From positions 8,804,001 to 8,868,000 of the forward strand of contig NC_085109.1 of the NCBI RefSeq assembly GCF_030269925.1: a DNA stretch of 64,000 nucleotides, given 5' to 3'. This document shows positions 19,098-31,113 of this stretch, in pieces; within the stretch, counting starts at the first letter, position 1; every line of letters starts with the position of its first letter. The notes beneath the pieces are model-generated. The model worked only from the letters and a program-made list of their open reading frames with translations. It was not told the origin of the DNA and did not search any database. A program made the translations under genes and the position numbers. This stretch comes from Bombyx mori (taxonomy: Eukaryota; Arthropoda; Insecta; Lepidoptera; Bombycidae).

Positions 19098-19261
19098 TAA
19101 CTACTTAACATCAAATGCTAAAATGCAGCTAAACAGATTAGCAAATTTTGCACGCTGCGTAAATCGACTTATTATATAAAAACAAAAGGGATCGATCGCA
19201 GTAATTACTTAATTAGGTGCCATATAATATATTTCAATTTACACAATATTTTTCATTGCAT

Positions 19262-19356
19262 TTAATATTTAACGAGCTCACGATACATCTGGCATTAAAT
19301 GGTTATCTTGAATCCATAGACATCACAACGTACACCGCTTTGAGACGTAAAATTTA
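19262..19356 (-). mobile_element. Diverged Bm1-like 3' fragment
   Basis: ACGAGCTCACGATACATCTGG and CATAGACATCACAACGTA correspond to the Bm1 tail region. The ends are unclear. Confidence 0.5.
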
Positions 19357-19661
19357 AGTCAACAACATCTTAGTAAGCAATCACAATTTTTTTTTGCAAA
19401 TTCATAACACGACAACTATGTATGTATATTGTGAGTTAACTATGATTTACATTAGTTTGTTTTAGAATTAGTATTCCTAAAAAGGCGCGGGTGTATATTG
19501 AAGACGGCTCCGGGAATGAAACCGTGCGCGTAAATCAGATTGCTCGGACAGTACAACGTTCCGAACTGTTCGTGGTATCGTAGAGTTCCTGTTAATGTCT
19601 CGTGTATTGTACCTTGTTTAAGAACTAGGCGCGTTTGGTACTTTTGATCGGCAAAAATATA

Positions 19662-19838
19662 TATGCCGTGAAGCAGTAATGCGTTTCGGCTTGAAGGGTG
19701 AGGCAGCCGTTGAAACTATACTGAGACCTCAGGACTTACATCTCAAGGTAGGTGGCGCATTTATATTGTAAAGGTCTATGGGTCACTTAACACCAGGTGG
19801 GCTGTGTCCACCCATCTAAGCAATAAAAAATAAAAAAA
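19662..19838 (+). mobile_element. Bm1-type SINE, headless copy
   Basis: It runs from GCCGTGAAGCAGTAATGCG to CATCTAAGCAATAAAAAAT, with a short deletion near 19785. Confidence 0.87.
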
Positions 19839-19992
19839 TTGTCGGAGAAGCCACAATTATTAACACCATCGACAGACATTATAGGGACGAATAAGGTGTG
19901 ATCTAGCTAAGAGAAATATTGAGTACACCAATCATGTTTGTTGTCTTAGAACAATTTAGAAATCTTGTCATGACGTTAGCAAACGAAAACAG

Positions 19993-20039
19993 ATGACAGA
20001 TCTTAGGACGGAGGCAGCGCTCTTCAAGAAGGCTGATTG
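19993..20039 (+). other. Possible isolated exon
   Basis: CAAACGAAAACAG precedes a 47-base open segment (MTDLRTEAALFKKAD) followed by GTAAGTG. The acceptor lacks a pyrimidine tract and no partner exon was found, so this may be chance. Confidence 0.15.
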
Positions 20040-20497
20040 GTAAGTGTATAATGGCGTCTACGCGCCTCCATCGGCTAGGCTCTGTCGTAGCACGAAGTTA
20101 GCCGAGTTCCGACGATACCGCAATCGTGCTGCCATCTCTCGAGAATCGTACTAAGTTTCGTTTAGCTACCAAACTAATGACCGTCTCCGACATATTAATT
20201 TATCAAAAAATATATATGGAACCAGGCTATCCAATTAGACATTGTTTGTAAAGTTCTCCACGCAGATATTATGTGATATGCAGCTTAGCGTTGTGTGTCA
20301 GTTGCTAATTAATCACGTTTAATGAAGTACTCAATAAAAATATACAGACACAGAAGATATTGATCTACATTCGTCGTTCATGAATACTTACAAAACGTTT
20401 TTGTAGTGTTGTTTGTAAGTTTTTACACTTTGTGTTTTTTTTGTTAGTGGGGTATGCTAAAAGCAGTAGCATATTTTTTTTGTGGTTATGTAATTAT

Positions 20498-20742
20498 TAT
20501 TTTTTATTGCTTATATGAGTGGACGAGCTCACAGCCCACTTAGTGTTAAGTGGTTACTGGAGCCCATAGACATTTATAACGTAAATGCGCCACCCACTTT
20601 GAGATATAAGGTCTAAGGTCTCAAGTATAGTTACAACGGCTGCCTTACCCTTCAAACCGAAACGCATTACTGCTTCACGGCAGAAATAGGCAGGGTGGTG
20701 GTACCTACCCACACGGACTCACAAGAGGTCCTACCACCAGTT
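20498..20742 (-). mobile_element. Bm1-type SINE, headless copy
   Basis: It matches from TTTTTTATTGCTTATATGAG to GGTCCTACCACCAG and is nearly complete for the body region. Confidence 0.88.
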
Positions 20743-22031
20743 AAAATTAATTATAGCTTCCTACTTGTGCGTTAAATAAATTTTGAATTTGTTCGAAAAC
20801 AGTGTCCTTAATGGGAGCAAATATAATAGTTGAAGCAACGCCCTGGAGGTAACCTACGCCATAACATGACGGTAATATCGGGAGCTAAGATGAACTTTAA
20901 CATTTCTACATAGGGCTATGATGGCCCCGACTTTCACCATAAACGACCAATTTACGGATTCCTGCCGACCGGACGGTGTCTGAGCTAAACTGTCTCAATT
21001 AGTGCCCGGATAGATGACCTCGCAATTTTGCCAGATTGCTGCCGTTATTAGACTAAGTGCAAGGAGGCGCTCGAGCGGACTATTATGTCGAAACTAAGAG
21101 AATCGTGGCAAATTTTCAAAATAAAGCGCTCATTGAAAGTTGTTACGAACCTAAAATTACGGCTTAACTACGTATCACGTTGTCTAAAATGCACTCTAAA
21201 ATTAAACTGACGAATTGGATTTAATTTTTTTTTTGGACGCGCTTTATAAATAAAAGTGTTATAGTTCCGTCTATGGATATAAAATAAAAACAAATAAATA
21301 TTTACTATAACAAGTATCAAGCCTTTTATTGCGTCGTATAACACGGCGGGATGCAAGCGGTGGCGGCCGCGCCCATTCGTCGCGCGCGCACCGCTCTAGA
21401 GAGTGATCTATAACATTTAAGATATTGGAAATCGAAGTTTATGCTTATTTATTGTGTTTCAACTTGATATACTATAGTATACGATAAGGGTATGCAATGT
21501 AATTAGCGGAAATTCAGAAACTACACCATTTATATGGATATTAGTGCTGCGAAATAATGATTTCTTTAACATATTTCGGGATTGAATGAATAAGTATAAT
21601 TAATACATTTTTTTGTTTATTCTTATCTTAATACAATTAACGAAACTAGAGCGTGTTTTGAATTGAGATATATTGTATATTTTTCATAAATTATTCGTGG
21701 AAATCTTCTTTGAAGAATCATCTTTGTAATGCAAAATTTTAATAAAAGAGAAAACCGACTTAAACGTAACAAAATGAGAATTTAATCAATCTAGTCGAAG
21801 TTAGTTAAATGTACATTAATAAGGATAAGTAAAAAACTACTATTCAGATTTTTATGTAATCTAGATGGGACCATGAGAAACATCTATCTACTTTCAAATA
21901 AAATCATCATCAAAAGATCTTATTGCCTAGATAAAGGTTCTTACACATAAAAAATACATCCAAATTTAAAAGCTCCTCCTTTTTTGAAGCTGGCTAAAAT
22001 TTCAAAACCACATAACCTATAAACTATTTAT
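20743..22031. other. Intergenic DNA; CpG-rich hairpin patch at 21335-21400
   Basis: It is mostly AT-rich. A short patch GATGCAAGCGGTGGCGGCC...GCGCACCGCTCTAG pairs AGCGGTG with CACCGCT. It could be an element end or promoter-like sequence; no gene follows on either strand. Confidence 0.3.
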
Positions 22032-22059
22032 ATCATCATCATCATCATCATCATCATCA
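22032..22059. repeat. ATC microsatellite
   Basis: Nine tandem ATC units. They form the 3' terminal repeat of the LINE fragment that follows. Confidence 0.9.
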
Positions 22060-22195
22060 ACAGCCCACAATCGTCCACTGCTGGACATAGGCCTGATGAC
22101 CTCTGCACGGTGGCCGGCAAGAAGTGGATAAGGAGAGCCGCAGACCGGGCTCAGTGGTGTAGATTGGGAGAGGCCTATGTCCAACTATTTATATA
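22032..22195. mobile_element. LINE 3' end with inverted 5' segment
   Basis: From the ATC run to about 22103 the sequence (AACAGCCCACAATCGTCCAC, CTGGACATAGGCC) is the minus-strand 3' end of a LINE widespread in moths. From about 22110 the plus strand encodes AGKKWIRRAADRAQWCRLGE and AYVQ, the ORF2 C-terminus of the same kind of element in the opposite direction. Both halves meet around GGCCTATGTCC, as in a 5' inversion. Confidence 0.65.
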
Positions 22196-22744
22196 ATTAC
22201 TAATTATAAGGTATATATTTCTACCGAATAAAATGAAACCTTCGATCCATTGTTTCGAATCAAGCGACTACATTCACGTTACGATATCAATGAGCACCCG
22301 TAGTCGCCAAACACTAAGTCGGTTCATTTGCCGATCTGCATCGATTTAAAGACAATTACAATATATATTTGAACGTTTTAACTTAACCTTGCCTAACTAT
22401 TATACCAGAGTATACAGTTGAGTACATTAATATTACAATAAACTTATAGGCGTGGCTAGCAGTTCTGGTAACAGTCTGATATTTCCAATCTCCACGCGAC
22501 CTCGCTCCCTAGAAGCCACTGATTCACCAACGCTTAGTTACAAGTGTCACGACTATGTTATACAATGCGGTATCGTTATGTAATTACGACAACTTACCTA
22601 AACTAGATATTTCTATGCGTTTTAGGTATATCTTCGTTATGGCGTGCGCACTTCACTGTATTCGCTGTTTGATCAAAATAAAAGCATTTATGAATCTATA
22701 GATGTACACAACGAAATCATATAACTAAATAAACAATTGTAAGT
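22196..22744. other. No feature recognised
   Basis: AT-rich intergenic DNA. Confidence 0.35.
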
Positions 22745-22850
22745 TTTTTTTACTGCTTAGTAAGTAATTTGGTGTAAATTGCTTACTGTAGCCCGTAGAC
22801 AGCATAACTTGAATGCCGCTACTCACTTTGAGACATGAGGTCAAGACAGT
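22745..22850 (-). mobile_element. Diverged Bm1-like 3' fragment
   Basis: TTTTTTACTGCTTAG, GTAGCCCGTAGACAGC and CTCACTTTGAGACATGAGG follow the Bm1 order. The copy is old. Confidence 0.55.
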
Positions 22851-24094
22851 AATAATTATTATTGGTAAAGAAGAAAATTATTTTTATTATGAACGGAATA
22901 TAACCTAGGAAAATTAATCTGTTTTTTTTAAACCGCATCTTTTCTCGTGGGTGTCGTAACTGGTTACTAAGAGATTCAACGGACAATGAGCACCAACGTT
23001 CTATGAGTATTATACTAATGTACTGTGATCGCAGACTGACTTTTACTGGGTGTAAGACGCATTGTAAGCCCGCACTGGTGCGTACTACCATCCTGAACAT
23101 TTCTGCCGATAAGCAGTTATGCGTTCAGATTTGTATAGTAGGAAAGTTGACAATCAATATTGGAAATATATTTATTATTATTAAGATTAATCCAGCTATT
23201 TTTTTTAAAATTTAATTATGGCTCCAAAGCCGATATTACGTCTGGCACACATTACATATTTATGATACGCGATTCTGAACTTTAAGGCCAGGTGAACAAG
23301 AACTCATTTCGAGTTGCTTATCCATAATGCATTTCATTTGTGAAAATTAAGTGTTTTTGTAAAAACAAATAGCGTAGCGTTTCATTATTCAAATAAACAT
23401 CAAATAAAATGTGTAAAAATAAAAAACGTGTAATTTTTGTAAGAAAGTATTTAATTTGTGCATTTCGATCGAGTAGTAAAACATTTTGATAAAATCATAA
23501 AACAAGACAAGGTTTGATCCAAGGAAATCACAAGTTACGTTCACATTAAAATTCTAATTAATGCAAAGACAAAGTAATAATAATTAGTACCAAAACAACA
23601 GCAATCATTCAATGTTATCTTAAGATATGTCAATAAACAGACACACGCTTATTTGTCTAGCTAAGCATTGATTTGATAAATTTTAACGTAAAATCTAAAA
23701 TGATAGATGGAATAGAATATTTACATCCTACTCGTTCATCCTAAAATGTCCAATGTTGGAGTGGGACGCAATTCTAAGTTCAAGTAATGTTCACAGATCT
23801 CGCACGAAGTGTGCTGGTCATAATTACACAATACAACAGCAGTTATCTTCAGGAAATCACATAACAAGTTGCTACAGAAACAAAGAGCCGGATTCGATCA
23901 GTTCAAAAGGATATTTAACAATGTATTTAGTTGTGTTTTATCTATTATTTGAGTCAGAACTAACGTCAACTTGCTAAGTAAAACACAGATTATACGCGTT
24001 TGTCATATAACATTAAATTACGAAGTTCAAGTTTGATTCGTGAGTTTTATTTATAATATTAAATAGATAAAATAGCACACTTCTCACATTATTT
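22851..24094. other. No gene supported
   Basis: AT-rich DNA. A weak Bm1-like patch (ATTTCTGCCGATAAGCAGTTATGCG) is near 23098-23125. Open frames of 60-90 codons here look random. Confidence 0.35.
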
Positions 24095-24238
24095 TTGGTT
24101 ACTGAATCCCATATTTATCAAAATATATGAGGTCGATTTGAATGAGGACAGCGGTACCCACTATAGAAAACGGAACGCATGATTGTTTTGTAGAAGGAAT
24201 AAGAAGTATGGTGGTACCTACACGTGCGGACTTGCCAT
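24095..24238 (-). mobile_element. Diverged Bm1-like SINE fragment
   Basis: GGTTACTGAATCCCATA at the start and GTGGTACCTACACGTGCGGAC at the end keep the Bm1 order, with the middle eroded. Confidence 0.5.
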
Positions 24239-25097
24239 ATAATTTTTAATTTTTATTATTTACGACTACTTACCATCTATTTTTATATAGTGAGCATAGT
24301 ATTGAATTTTCAACGAATAACACTTTAGGGCTCCACGTAAAACTGTACAGTACTGTACTGTAATAGAATAGTTAACCCAAAAGTAAAAGTGGTTTTAATT
24401 ATGTTTAAAGTTTAATTATCCTAATATCCTTACCAGAATTAAAAAAAAAATATATTTAATGCTAGTTCGGTTTGCTATATAAGTGTGTTTTTTTTAAGTC
24501 TTAAATTAAATATCTATATTTATTTACCTAACAAGCTAATAATACAAAACAAATTAATATAGACACTTGTATCAAATTATATTAACACAGACAAACAAAA
24601 TGTACATCGTGTTATTAATATTTCTGTTGATAAAATGTTTCTAGGGGTAGCACTGTAATGTACTCTACCAAAAAAAAAGACCGCATTTGTCAAAATTATA
24701 ATAATGAAAAGCCATTTCCTAATGTGATCTTAAAATGTACAACTTTTTAAATGCAGTTTTAAAATGAAGTGAAAGACAAACGGGACAAAGGTCATGTCCT
24801 TTTTCGTATATATTTATATAAAAAGCTTTTACGTCAGTTGTACAGTTACAGTTGTATTTTGATCTGATTAAAATAGCCTTGCACGAATAAAATAATAACA
24901 ATAAATTTAAAATACAGCATTTACATTCGAAGGCAATTTTATTGATTTTGTAGGTTTTTTTTTTTAAATCTGTAAAAACTAGACAGTCTCTGAAATATGT
25001 TTAAGCTTCTATGTCTCTAGAAATACGTAAAAATTATGTTTAATTAAAAGATGAATAGTTGTAAACACAATTAAAATTCCTTTTATGATTTAATTTA
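24239..25097. other. No feature recognised
   Basis: AT-rich intergenic DNA. Confidence 0.35.
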
Positions 25098-25166
25098 ATA
25101 ATAACTTAACACCAAGTAAGCTATCAGTTCGTCCATGCGTCTGCATAGATAATAAGCTAAAAATAA
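25098..25166 (+). mobile_element. Bm1-like terminal fragment
   Basis: AACTTAACACCAAGTAAGC and GTTCGTCCATGCGTCTGC correspond to the last 60 bases of Bm1. Confidence 0.5.
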
Positions 25167-25219
25167 AATTTATCATGAATACGTAGAGCAGGATAAAGGA
25201 CGTTTATTGAAACGTTTAT

Positions 25220-25336
25220 TGCGGTAGGCAGCGGCTTGGCTCTGCCCCTGGTATTGCTTAAGTCCATGGGCGACGGTAACCACTCACCATCAGGTGGGCC
25301 GTATGCTCGTCAGCCTACAAGGGCAATAAAAAAAAA
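25220..25336 (+). repeat. Family B repeat
   Basis: It runs from GCGGTAGGCAGCGGCTTGG to AAGGGCAATAAAAAAAAA. A short copy of the common length. Confidence 0.85.
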
Positions 25337-25739
25337 TGTAACAGAACCTTAAGACATTTAATCCTTTAAAGCCTGTCGTACAAAAGTTAGTAAAAAATGT
25401 GTGGGTTGAATCCTTCTTATAAGGCGCTTCCTCATCGCTAAATAATAAACGTAAAAACCTTAGAAACATATAAACAACAAATTTCATATGTTTGTTTAAA
25501 AATTGTATTTTTTTACCAATTCCTTTTTTGCTATCGCCTATAATTGATATGTGAGGGCCACATTGATCACTTAGCTTGTTGTGAGTCATTTATTTTTACA
25601 AACCAAGCACAAATATGTATTACTTAAAAAGGTAATTACTTATTTACTATGTAATGTAAATTACAATACTATCAGAATGGTACATACATATGATTTTTTA
25701 TTTAATATTTTTAAGTAATCCTATTTATTTACATATTTT
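25337..25739. other. No feature recognised
   Basis: AT-rich intergenic DNA. Confidence 0.35.
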
Positions 25740-26140
25740 ATATCATTTTCTTATTTGCATAGAATAGTGAACGAACTCACGGCGCACCTAGTGTTTGGTG
25801 GTTACCGGAACCCACAGACTTTAAGAACATAAATGCCACCACTCACCTTGAGACATAAGTTCTAAGTCTGTTTTTACGGTACAAGGGCTGCCCCGCCCTT
25901 CAAACCAAAACGCATTACTGCTTTAGGGCAGAAATAGGCAAGGTGGTGGAACCTACCCGTGCCGGGTCACAAGATGCCCTAAGGTTGTGATTTTGATTAT
26001 ACGATGCTATTCATTCGCCGTGGAAGTTGATCGTGAAATTTCTGAAGTCCGTTTTTTCATTAGAAAAATTGAACCGTGTCTGGGGGATTACAACACCGGT
26101 ACTGTCGCATCGCTCGACACAAATGCACCGGGTATCTTCA
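25740..26140 (-). mobile_element. Bm1-type SINE with eroded tRNA-like head
   Basis: The body runs from about 25757 (AGTGAACGAACTCACGGCG) to 25980. The sequence then passes through the linker (CGCCGTGGAAGTTGATCG, TCATTAGAAAAATTGAACC) into the complement of the head (CATCGCTCGACACAAATGC). The body is diverged, so this is an older copy. Confidence 0.75.
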
Positions 26141-26169
26141 CCAGTCATTATGTAAATTATAATTTTTAA

Positions 26170-26330
26170 GGATTTGATTTTGATTATACGATGCTATTCC
26201 TTCGCCGTGGAAGTTAATCGTGAACATTTTTGAACTCCGTTTTTCATTAGAAAAATTGAACCGTGCCTGCGGGATTAAAACACTGGTACATTCGCATCGC
26301 TCGACAAAAATGCACCGGGTATCTAATCTA
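26170..26330 (-). repeat. Second copy of the Bm1 head and linker
   Basis: It repeats 25987-26136 at high similarity (GATTATACGATGCTATTCC, CGCCGTGGAAGTTAATCG, GCACCGGGTATCT), again on the minus strand. There is no body next to it. The two heads therefore form a tandem duplication of about 185 bp period. Confidence 0.75.
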
Positions 26331-26483
26331 TACCGGCGTGACGCAGCGCTTATTCAAAAAAGACATGTTATTGCTATACTGTCTTAAATCTAAGTATAAG
26401 CTTTTAATTGACCTTCTTTCTCGTCAATTTTTTTTATAACATGTACAACTATTGAATTATTGGAAATATAACATGAACATTGG

Positions 26484-26923
26484 AAGTCGTCGTGGCTTAA
26501 AGGATAAGACGTCCGGTGCATTCGAATCTAGCGATGCACCGGTGTTCGAATCCCACAGACGGGTACCAATTTTTCTAATGAAATACGTACTCAAAAAATG
26601 CTCACGATAGACTTCCACGATGAAGGAAGAACATCGTGAAATAAAATCGAACCCGCAAAATTATAATTTGCGTAATTACTGGTGGTAAGACCTCTTGTGA
26701 GTCCGCACGTACCACCACGCTGCCTATTTCTGCTGTGAAGCTGTAATGCGTTTCGGTTTGAAGGGTGGGGCAGCCGTCGTAACTATACTGAGACCTTAGA
26801 ACTTATATCTCAAGGTGGGTGGCGCATTTACGTCGTAGATATCTATGGGCTCCAGTAACCACTTAACACCAGGTGGGCTGTGAGTTCGTCCACCCATCTA
26901 AGTAATAAATAAAAAAAAATAAC
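26484..26923 (+). mobile_element. Full-length Bm1-type SINE with tRNA-like Pol III promoter
   Basis: It starts GTCGTCGTGGCTTAAAGGAT; TGGCTTAAAGG (26493) fits the A box and GTTCGAATC (26544) is an exact B box. The linker and the usual body follow, ending in AAGTAATAAATAAAAAAAA. The intact boxes make it potentially transcribable. A tRNA gene is ruled out because the cloverleaf is not completed. Confidence 0.92.
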
Positions 26924-27225
26924 GTAAGTTCCCATTGTGTTGAGCGATATTACTAATGTGCCATAGCCTCTTAATACTTTCTGAAGTAAGGTTGTCGTCA
27001 CATAATGAATAAGCGGTACAACGAAAAGCCCTTGCTCTCCGACATTGAAGAACTTTAAGCTGCAATGAATCTGTTGATTTATTTTATCGATTTTTATATG
27101 GGTTTTTATGGTAAAGGTAAGAATATGGGTGGATCGTGTAACAACTTTGTAATTTATGACGATTATTTCATTATTAATGATCTGGTATTAAATTTTTATA
27201 GATTGAATTTTGGCGATATCTCAAT

Positions 27226-27342
27226 GCGGTGGACAGCGGCTTGTCTCTGCCCCTGGCATTGCTGAAGTCCATGGGCGACAGTAACCACTCACCATCAGGT
27301 GGGCCGTATGCTCGTCTGCCTACAACGGCAATAAAAAAAAAA
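27226..27342 (+). repeat. Family B repeat
   Basis: It runs from GCGGTGGACAGCGGCTTGTC to CAACGGCAATAAAAAAAAAA. Confidence 0.85.
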
Positions 27343-27769
27343 GTTATTGATATTTAGTGACCAATTTGGACGGAAAAGATAGTACTTTCAACACGTTGCT
27401 TGTCGTCTTGCTTATTTCTAACGTGAGCATTTAAGCATAACTTTAATAATCTAATAGTTCATCAATGTCTACAAACCTTGAGAGCGATGCTGAGATTTGG
27501 CTCAGATAAGCGATTTTAGTTATATGTTAGTAAATTTAAAACAGTCTGCGATTCAAAAGCAAGGAGTGGTCCGAAAATGATTTCTTTTTCAATTTTTTGC
27601 CAGAGCCTTCAGCTGTAATTTGAACAAACTCCTCCGTTGCATTCGTGGAAGGAATGTGACGATACTTTAACCTTTTGATACTATATTGATTGATAAATTT
27701 TATACAAATAGGTCTACGCCAAGAACATTATCAACGTATATGTAGTACAGTAAACTAAATAAATTCTTT
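27343..27769. other. No feature recognised
   Basis: AT-rich intergenic DNA. Confidence 0.35.
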
Positions 27770-27860
27770 TATTTCGTTGGATACCCCGGATCCACTCTCG
27801 GTGCTTTTAGACTCTTCAAGTACCGCTTTATCTAGGGCTAGACTTAGTAAATGATTTCGT
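27770..27860 (+). mobile_element. Weak jockey-like ORF2 end fragment
   Basis: CCCGGATCCACTCTCGGTGC and TCTTCAAGTACCG resemble the ORF2 terminal region seen at 3390-3435. The similarity fades after about 27830. Confidence 0.4.
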
Positions 27861-27989
27861 GTTCCCCCGAAGGCTAACAGCGAAAAATGATAAAAAAATG
27901 CTTTTTCGTATCTCAAAAAACCCACGAGTATATTCCTAATTAAAGCCTCTCTGCTCAACTCGAAGTACAACAGCTTGAACTTTCTTAAT

Positions 27990-28330
27990 TTTTTTTTAAA
28001 ATGATTGAAGGATTACTGTTGGCCCGGAGGCTTTTCCAGTTTCACCAGGACAGGTGGGCGAGCAAAGGCTCAGCCAGGAGGGGTGAGATTTGCTAAAAGC
28101 TGCCCTAACGCCTCCGAATAAGACCTAACAACTCAAGAACAGCTGCTTCGCGAATGAATCTACTACCGGATCGGAATAGCGACCCGCTGAGAAGATCCGA
28201 TGAGAAATTCAGCGAGCTGATTTCATGGGTTAGGTTGCACATCGAACTCTTTGTCGAGTTCGACGAGTACGATTACCGGTCCCTAAGCCTGCTCCTAGTG
28301 TTAGAGCTGAAGGCGTTGGCTTTTTTAGTA
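27990..28330 (-). mobile_element. LINE 3' tail, family C
   Basis: The minus copy has its T run at 27991-27999, then the complements of AAAGGCTCAGCC-type and AGAACAGCTGCTTCGCGAAT blocks, the hairpin region near 28185-28220 and further 5' sequence GAACTCTTTGTCGAGTTCG. It is truncated at about 28330. Confidence 0.75.
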
Positions 28331-29663
28331 TTTCTCCGCAGAAAATCTACGTGATTATTCGTCTAGGAATGTCATCAAAAACTTTGATCAGCTGTCTGAG
28401 TAAGTACACGATATAAATAACATTTACATTTCTGTTACATAATCATTTACGAGTATATTTTTTCAAATAATTAAATCCTTAACTATTGCTTTCACATATA
28501 AGGCTTAGAGAAGTTCTATAAAGGTTATAAAAAATTACAAGAGCTTAACTAGATTGGCGCACGTGCCTCGACGGACGTAGACAAAACCTTGATTGATCGT
28601 GATCGCTACTAAGTATAATATAGAACAAAAAAATAAAATAGGGAGACAGTTTTTTTTTTTTGTATTAAACGTTTTAGAAGTTGTTCCAAATGTCTAACGT
28701 TAGCAATCAGAGGTCCCGAAGAAATCCCGTTAGAGTGTCAACAGTTTTTATTTTAAGGAATGAATTTAAATTTTAAAAAGGAAATCAGAAATACGGAAAG
28801 GTTTTCAGATTTTCCAAAAGTATCAAATAAAATTTGTATCATTATCCTGAGAGAGCCCGTGCAGATTTTACTCTAAGTGTTATTTGTATTACTAAAAAAC
28901 CTCAGGAAAGCAGATATACTCTTTCGACAATAATAACTATCTTCAATAGCTTAAGCAGACACTGAATACAAAAATCAATCTGCTATTTCTCTTTTTTTTT
29001 TCGAACATTTTTTCCCTAGCAATACAATTATAAAAGACTTCAATCGAAGTGGGCTGTGCACGATCTTGATTGTTTATCTGCCACTCGTTTTCACTTTTCG
29101 TGAACGGCCAACATCCGAAGGTCGGCGCGAAATTAAAAGTGTTTTTATGTCTGATTACACAGGGCTATTATAAACCGTATCGATCTTACTCGCTCCCTTT
29201 GAGCTTTGGTTCTCTCGCATAGCGACAATACGAGAGTATTGATATTTATCAAGAAGCTTTCACTTATTTCGATATAATAACAGTTTCAATAAATACTGTA
29301 AATAAGTAAGTATTATTTGTGTAAATAAAATCTGTATTATCTTTAATGTGTACCAATTTAAAAACAGACACGGCTTGGTATACAGTAGAGGCTTAAATTT
29401 ACTGAAATAAAATAGCATCGTCAAGATGATAATTCCGGTGAGTCTACTGATTGGTGTTCACCAATTCGGCGTCCTGAGAAGTGAGGTAGAAAAAATTAAG
29501 CTTAGAAAAAACTACGCCGCAATGCCCTCTTGCCTTCCTTCCTTGAATTTTTTTTCATCTCGGTCCAGATGATTGGTTTCGAAAGGTTATCGACCCAACA
29601 AAAGATTGATGATGTGGTGAAGGCTAAATCATTTTCCTGAATTCAAAGATTTCAGTTACCTAT
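28331..29663. other. No gene supported
   Basis: AT-rich DNA. A less repetitive, more mixed-composition stretch at 29040-29260 could be regulatory, but nothing specific can be shown. Confidence 0.3.
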
Positions 29664-29772
29664 TTAAAGCAGTGACTTGGCTGTGCCCCTGGCATTGCTG
29701 TCGTCCATGAGCTACGGCAACCACTTACCACCACGTACGTTGGTCTGCCTACAAAGTAAATAAAATAAAAAT
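29664..29772 (+). repeat. Family B repeat, diverged
   Basis: GCAGTGACTTGGCTGTGCCC to GGTCTGCCTACAAAGTAAATAAAA follows the family B order. Confidence 0.7.
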
Positions 29773-29809
29773 TCACTAAAAAAATCTTCATATTTCATTT
29801 ATATACATT

Positions 29810-30106
29810 ACTAGCCGACCCGGCAGACCTCATAGTGCCTTAATCGAGAAATAAAAGACCTAGACTTTTGTATAAAATAAACTTAAAACAAACAAAAGGA
29901 ATCCGTCCGACAGGGGATACTTTAAAGGAAAAACAAAATTGTTGTTTTTATTTAATTCCGAGCATTTTCATATTTATCTATATTTGAAACCTTTTCTGGA
30001 CTTCCACAAATAATTCAAGACCAAAATTAGCCAAATCGGTCTAGCCGTTCTCGAGTTTTAGCGAGACTAACGAACAGCAATTCATTTATAAATATATAGA
30101 TTTTGC
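29810..30106 (+). repeat. RTE-like dispersed repeat, family D
   Basis: It starts CTAGCCGACCCGGCAGACC and ends GCAATTCATTTATAAATATATAGATTTT. A near-copy lies at 55931-56218, with the same internal AAATCGGTC...GCCGTTCTCGAG block, which typifies RTE-like LINE 3' ends in insects. Confidence 0.8.
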
Positions 30107-31113
30107 GGATTATTAAATATTTTATTCTTACCCGAAAACTTACCTTACTTACCTAACCGACATATCAAATAATAATACCTTGCTAAACATAACCCAACAA
30201 CACATTTTCTTGTGACTTCATAATTATATTGACAAGTACGGGGAATTCAAAATCGACTCGTAAAAAGGTGTTCACCCAACTCTTTTCAGTTCTATGTTGT
30301 TGTTATCCATAACAAAGAAGTAGAATTATCGATTCGGTTATGGATTTTTTTGCTAAAAGTCAATCACGCAAAACTTGGTCAACGCTCAGAAAAAATGTTG
30401 TATCGTAAGTTTCACTTCTAGAGGTATTAAAAGAAACCTCTCATATCATTTCATTTCTTTAATATATGACAGTAACATTTATTAGGTATTGTCATACTAC
30501 ATCATATATAAATATCGTTTTATTTTAGTATCAACTTCTTTATGAGAATTGAGGAACTTTTTTGTATTTTAAGAAGCTTATTCCTATTTTAAAATAAACA
30601 TTCCTATTTTAAATACGGTACACAGACTTGGAACGATTTGAAAAAGTCCACAAAGATAACCAATCAGCTCTGGAGGCAGCACAAATCGTGTTAAGTGAAA
30701 ATGGAGAACACAAAATGCCAACTGAATTTCTATACTAGGCCGGTTATTGCATAATATATACATACATGATATATAATTACCTGCATATTATAGACATTTT
30801 AGTATTAATTAAGTAATCATAATAGTAGCGTGAAACGATCTAGGATTAAATATATGCAATGAAATACCTTTATACCTTTATTGTTTAAAACTCATTAGTT
30901 TTTAAAAAGGATTTTTCTTCAGTGTTATTCATTGAAGTCTGTCATTGAGTAACAAAAAAAGAGAGTTTATTTATAGTTTATATTTTAATATAGTTTATTA
31001 ATACTGTTCACTGTTTTATTTTAAATATTAATTTTAAAAGAGTTTAAGGGCTTTGAATGTTCTTATTAAACATATATAATATTGTTTATCCATTCTGAAG
31101 TACCCAATATCAG
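30107..31113. other. No feature recognised
   Basis: AT-rich intergenic DNA with a short direct repeat of ATTCCTATTTTAAA-type words near 30582-30612. Confidence 0.35.

Noticed and set aside
26484..26560. tRNA gene
   Set aside because: A and B boxes are present, but the acceptor stem does not close and the sequence continues into a SINE body.
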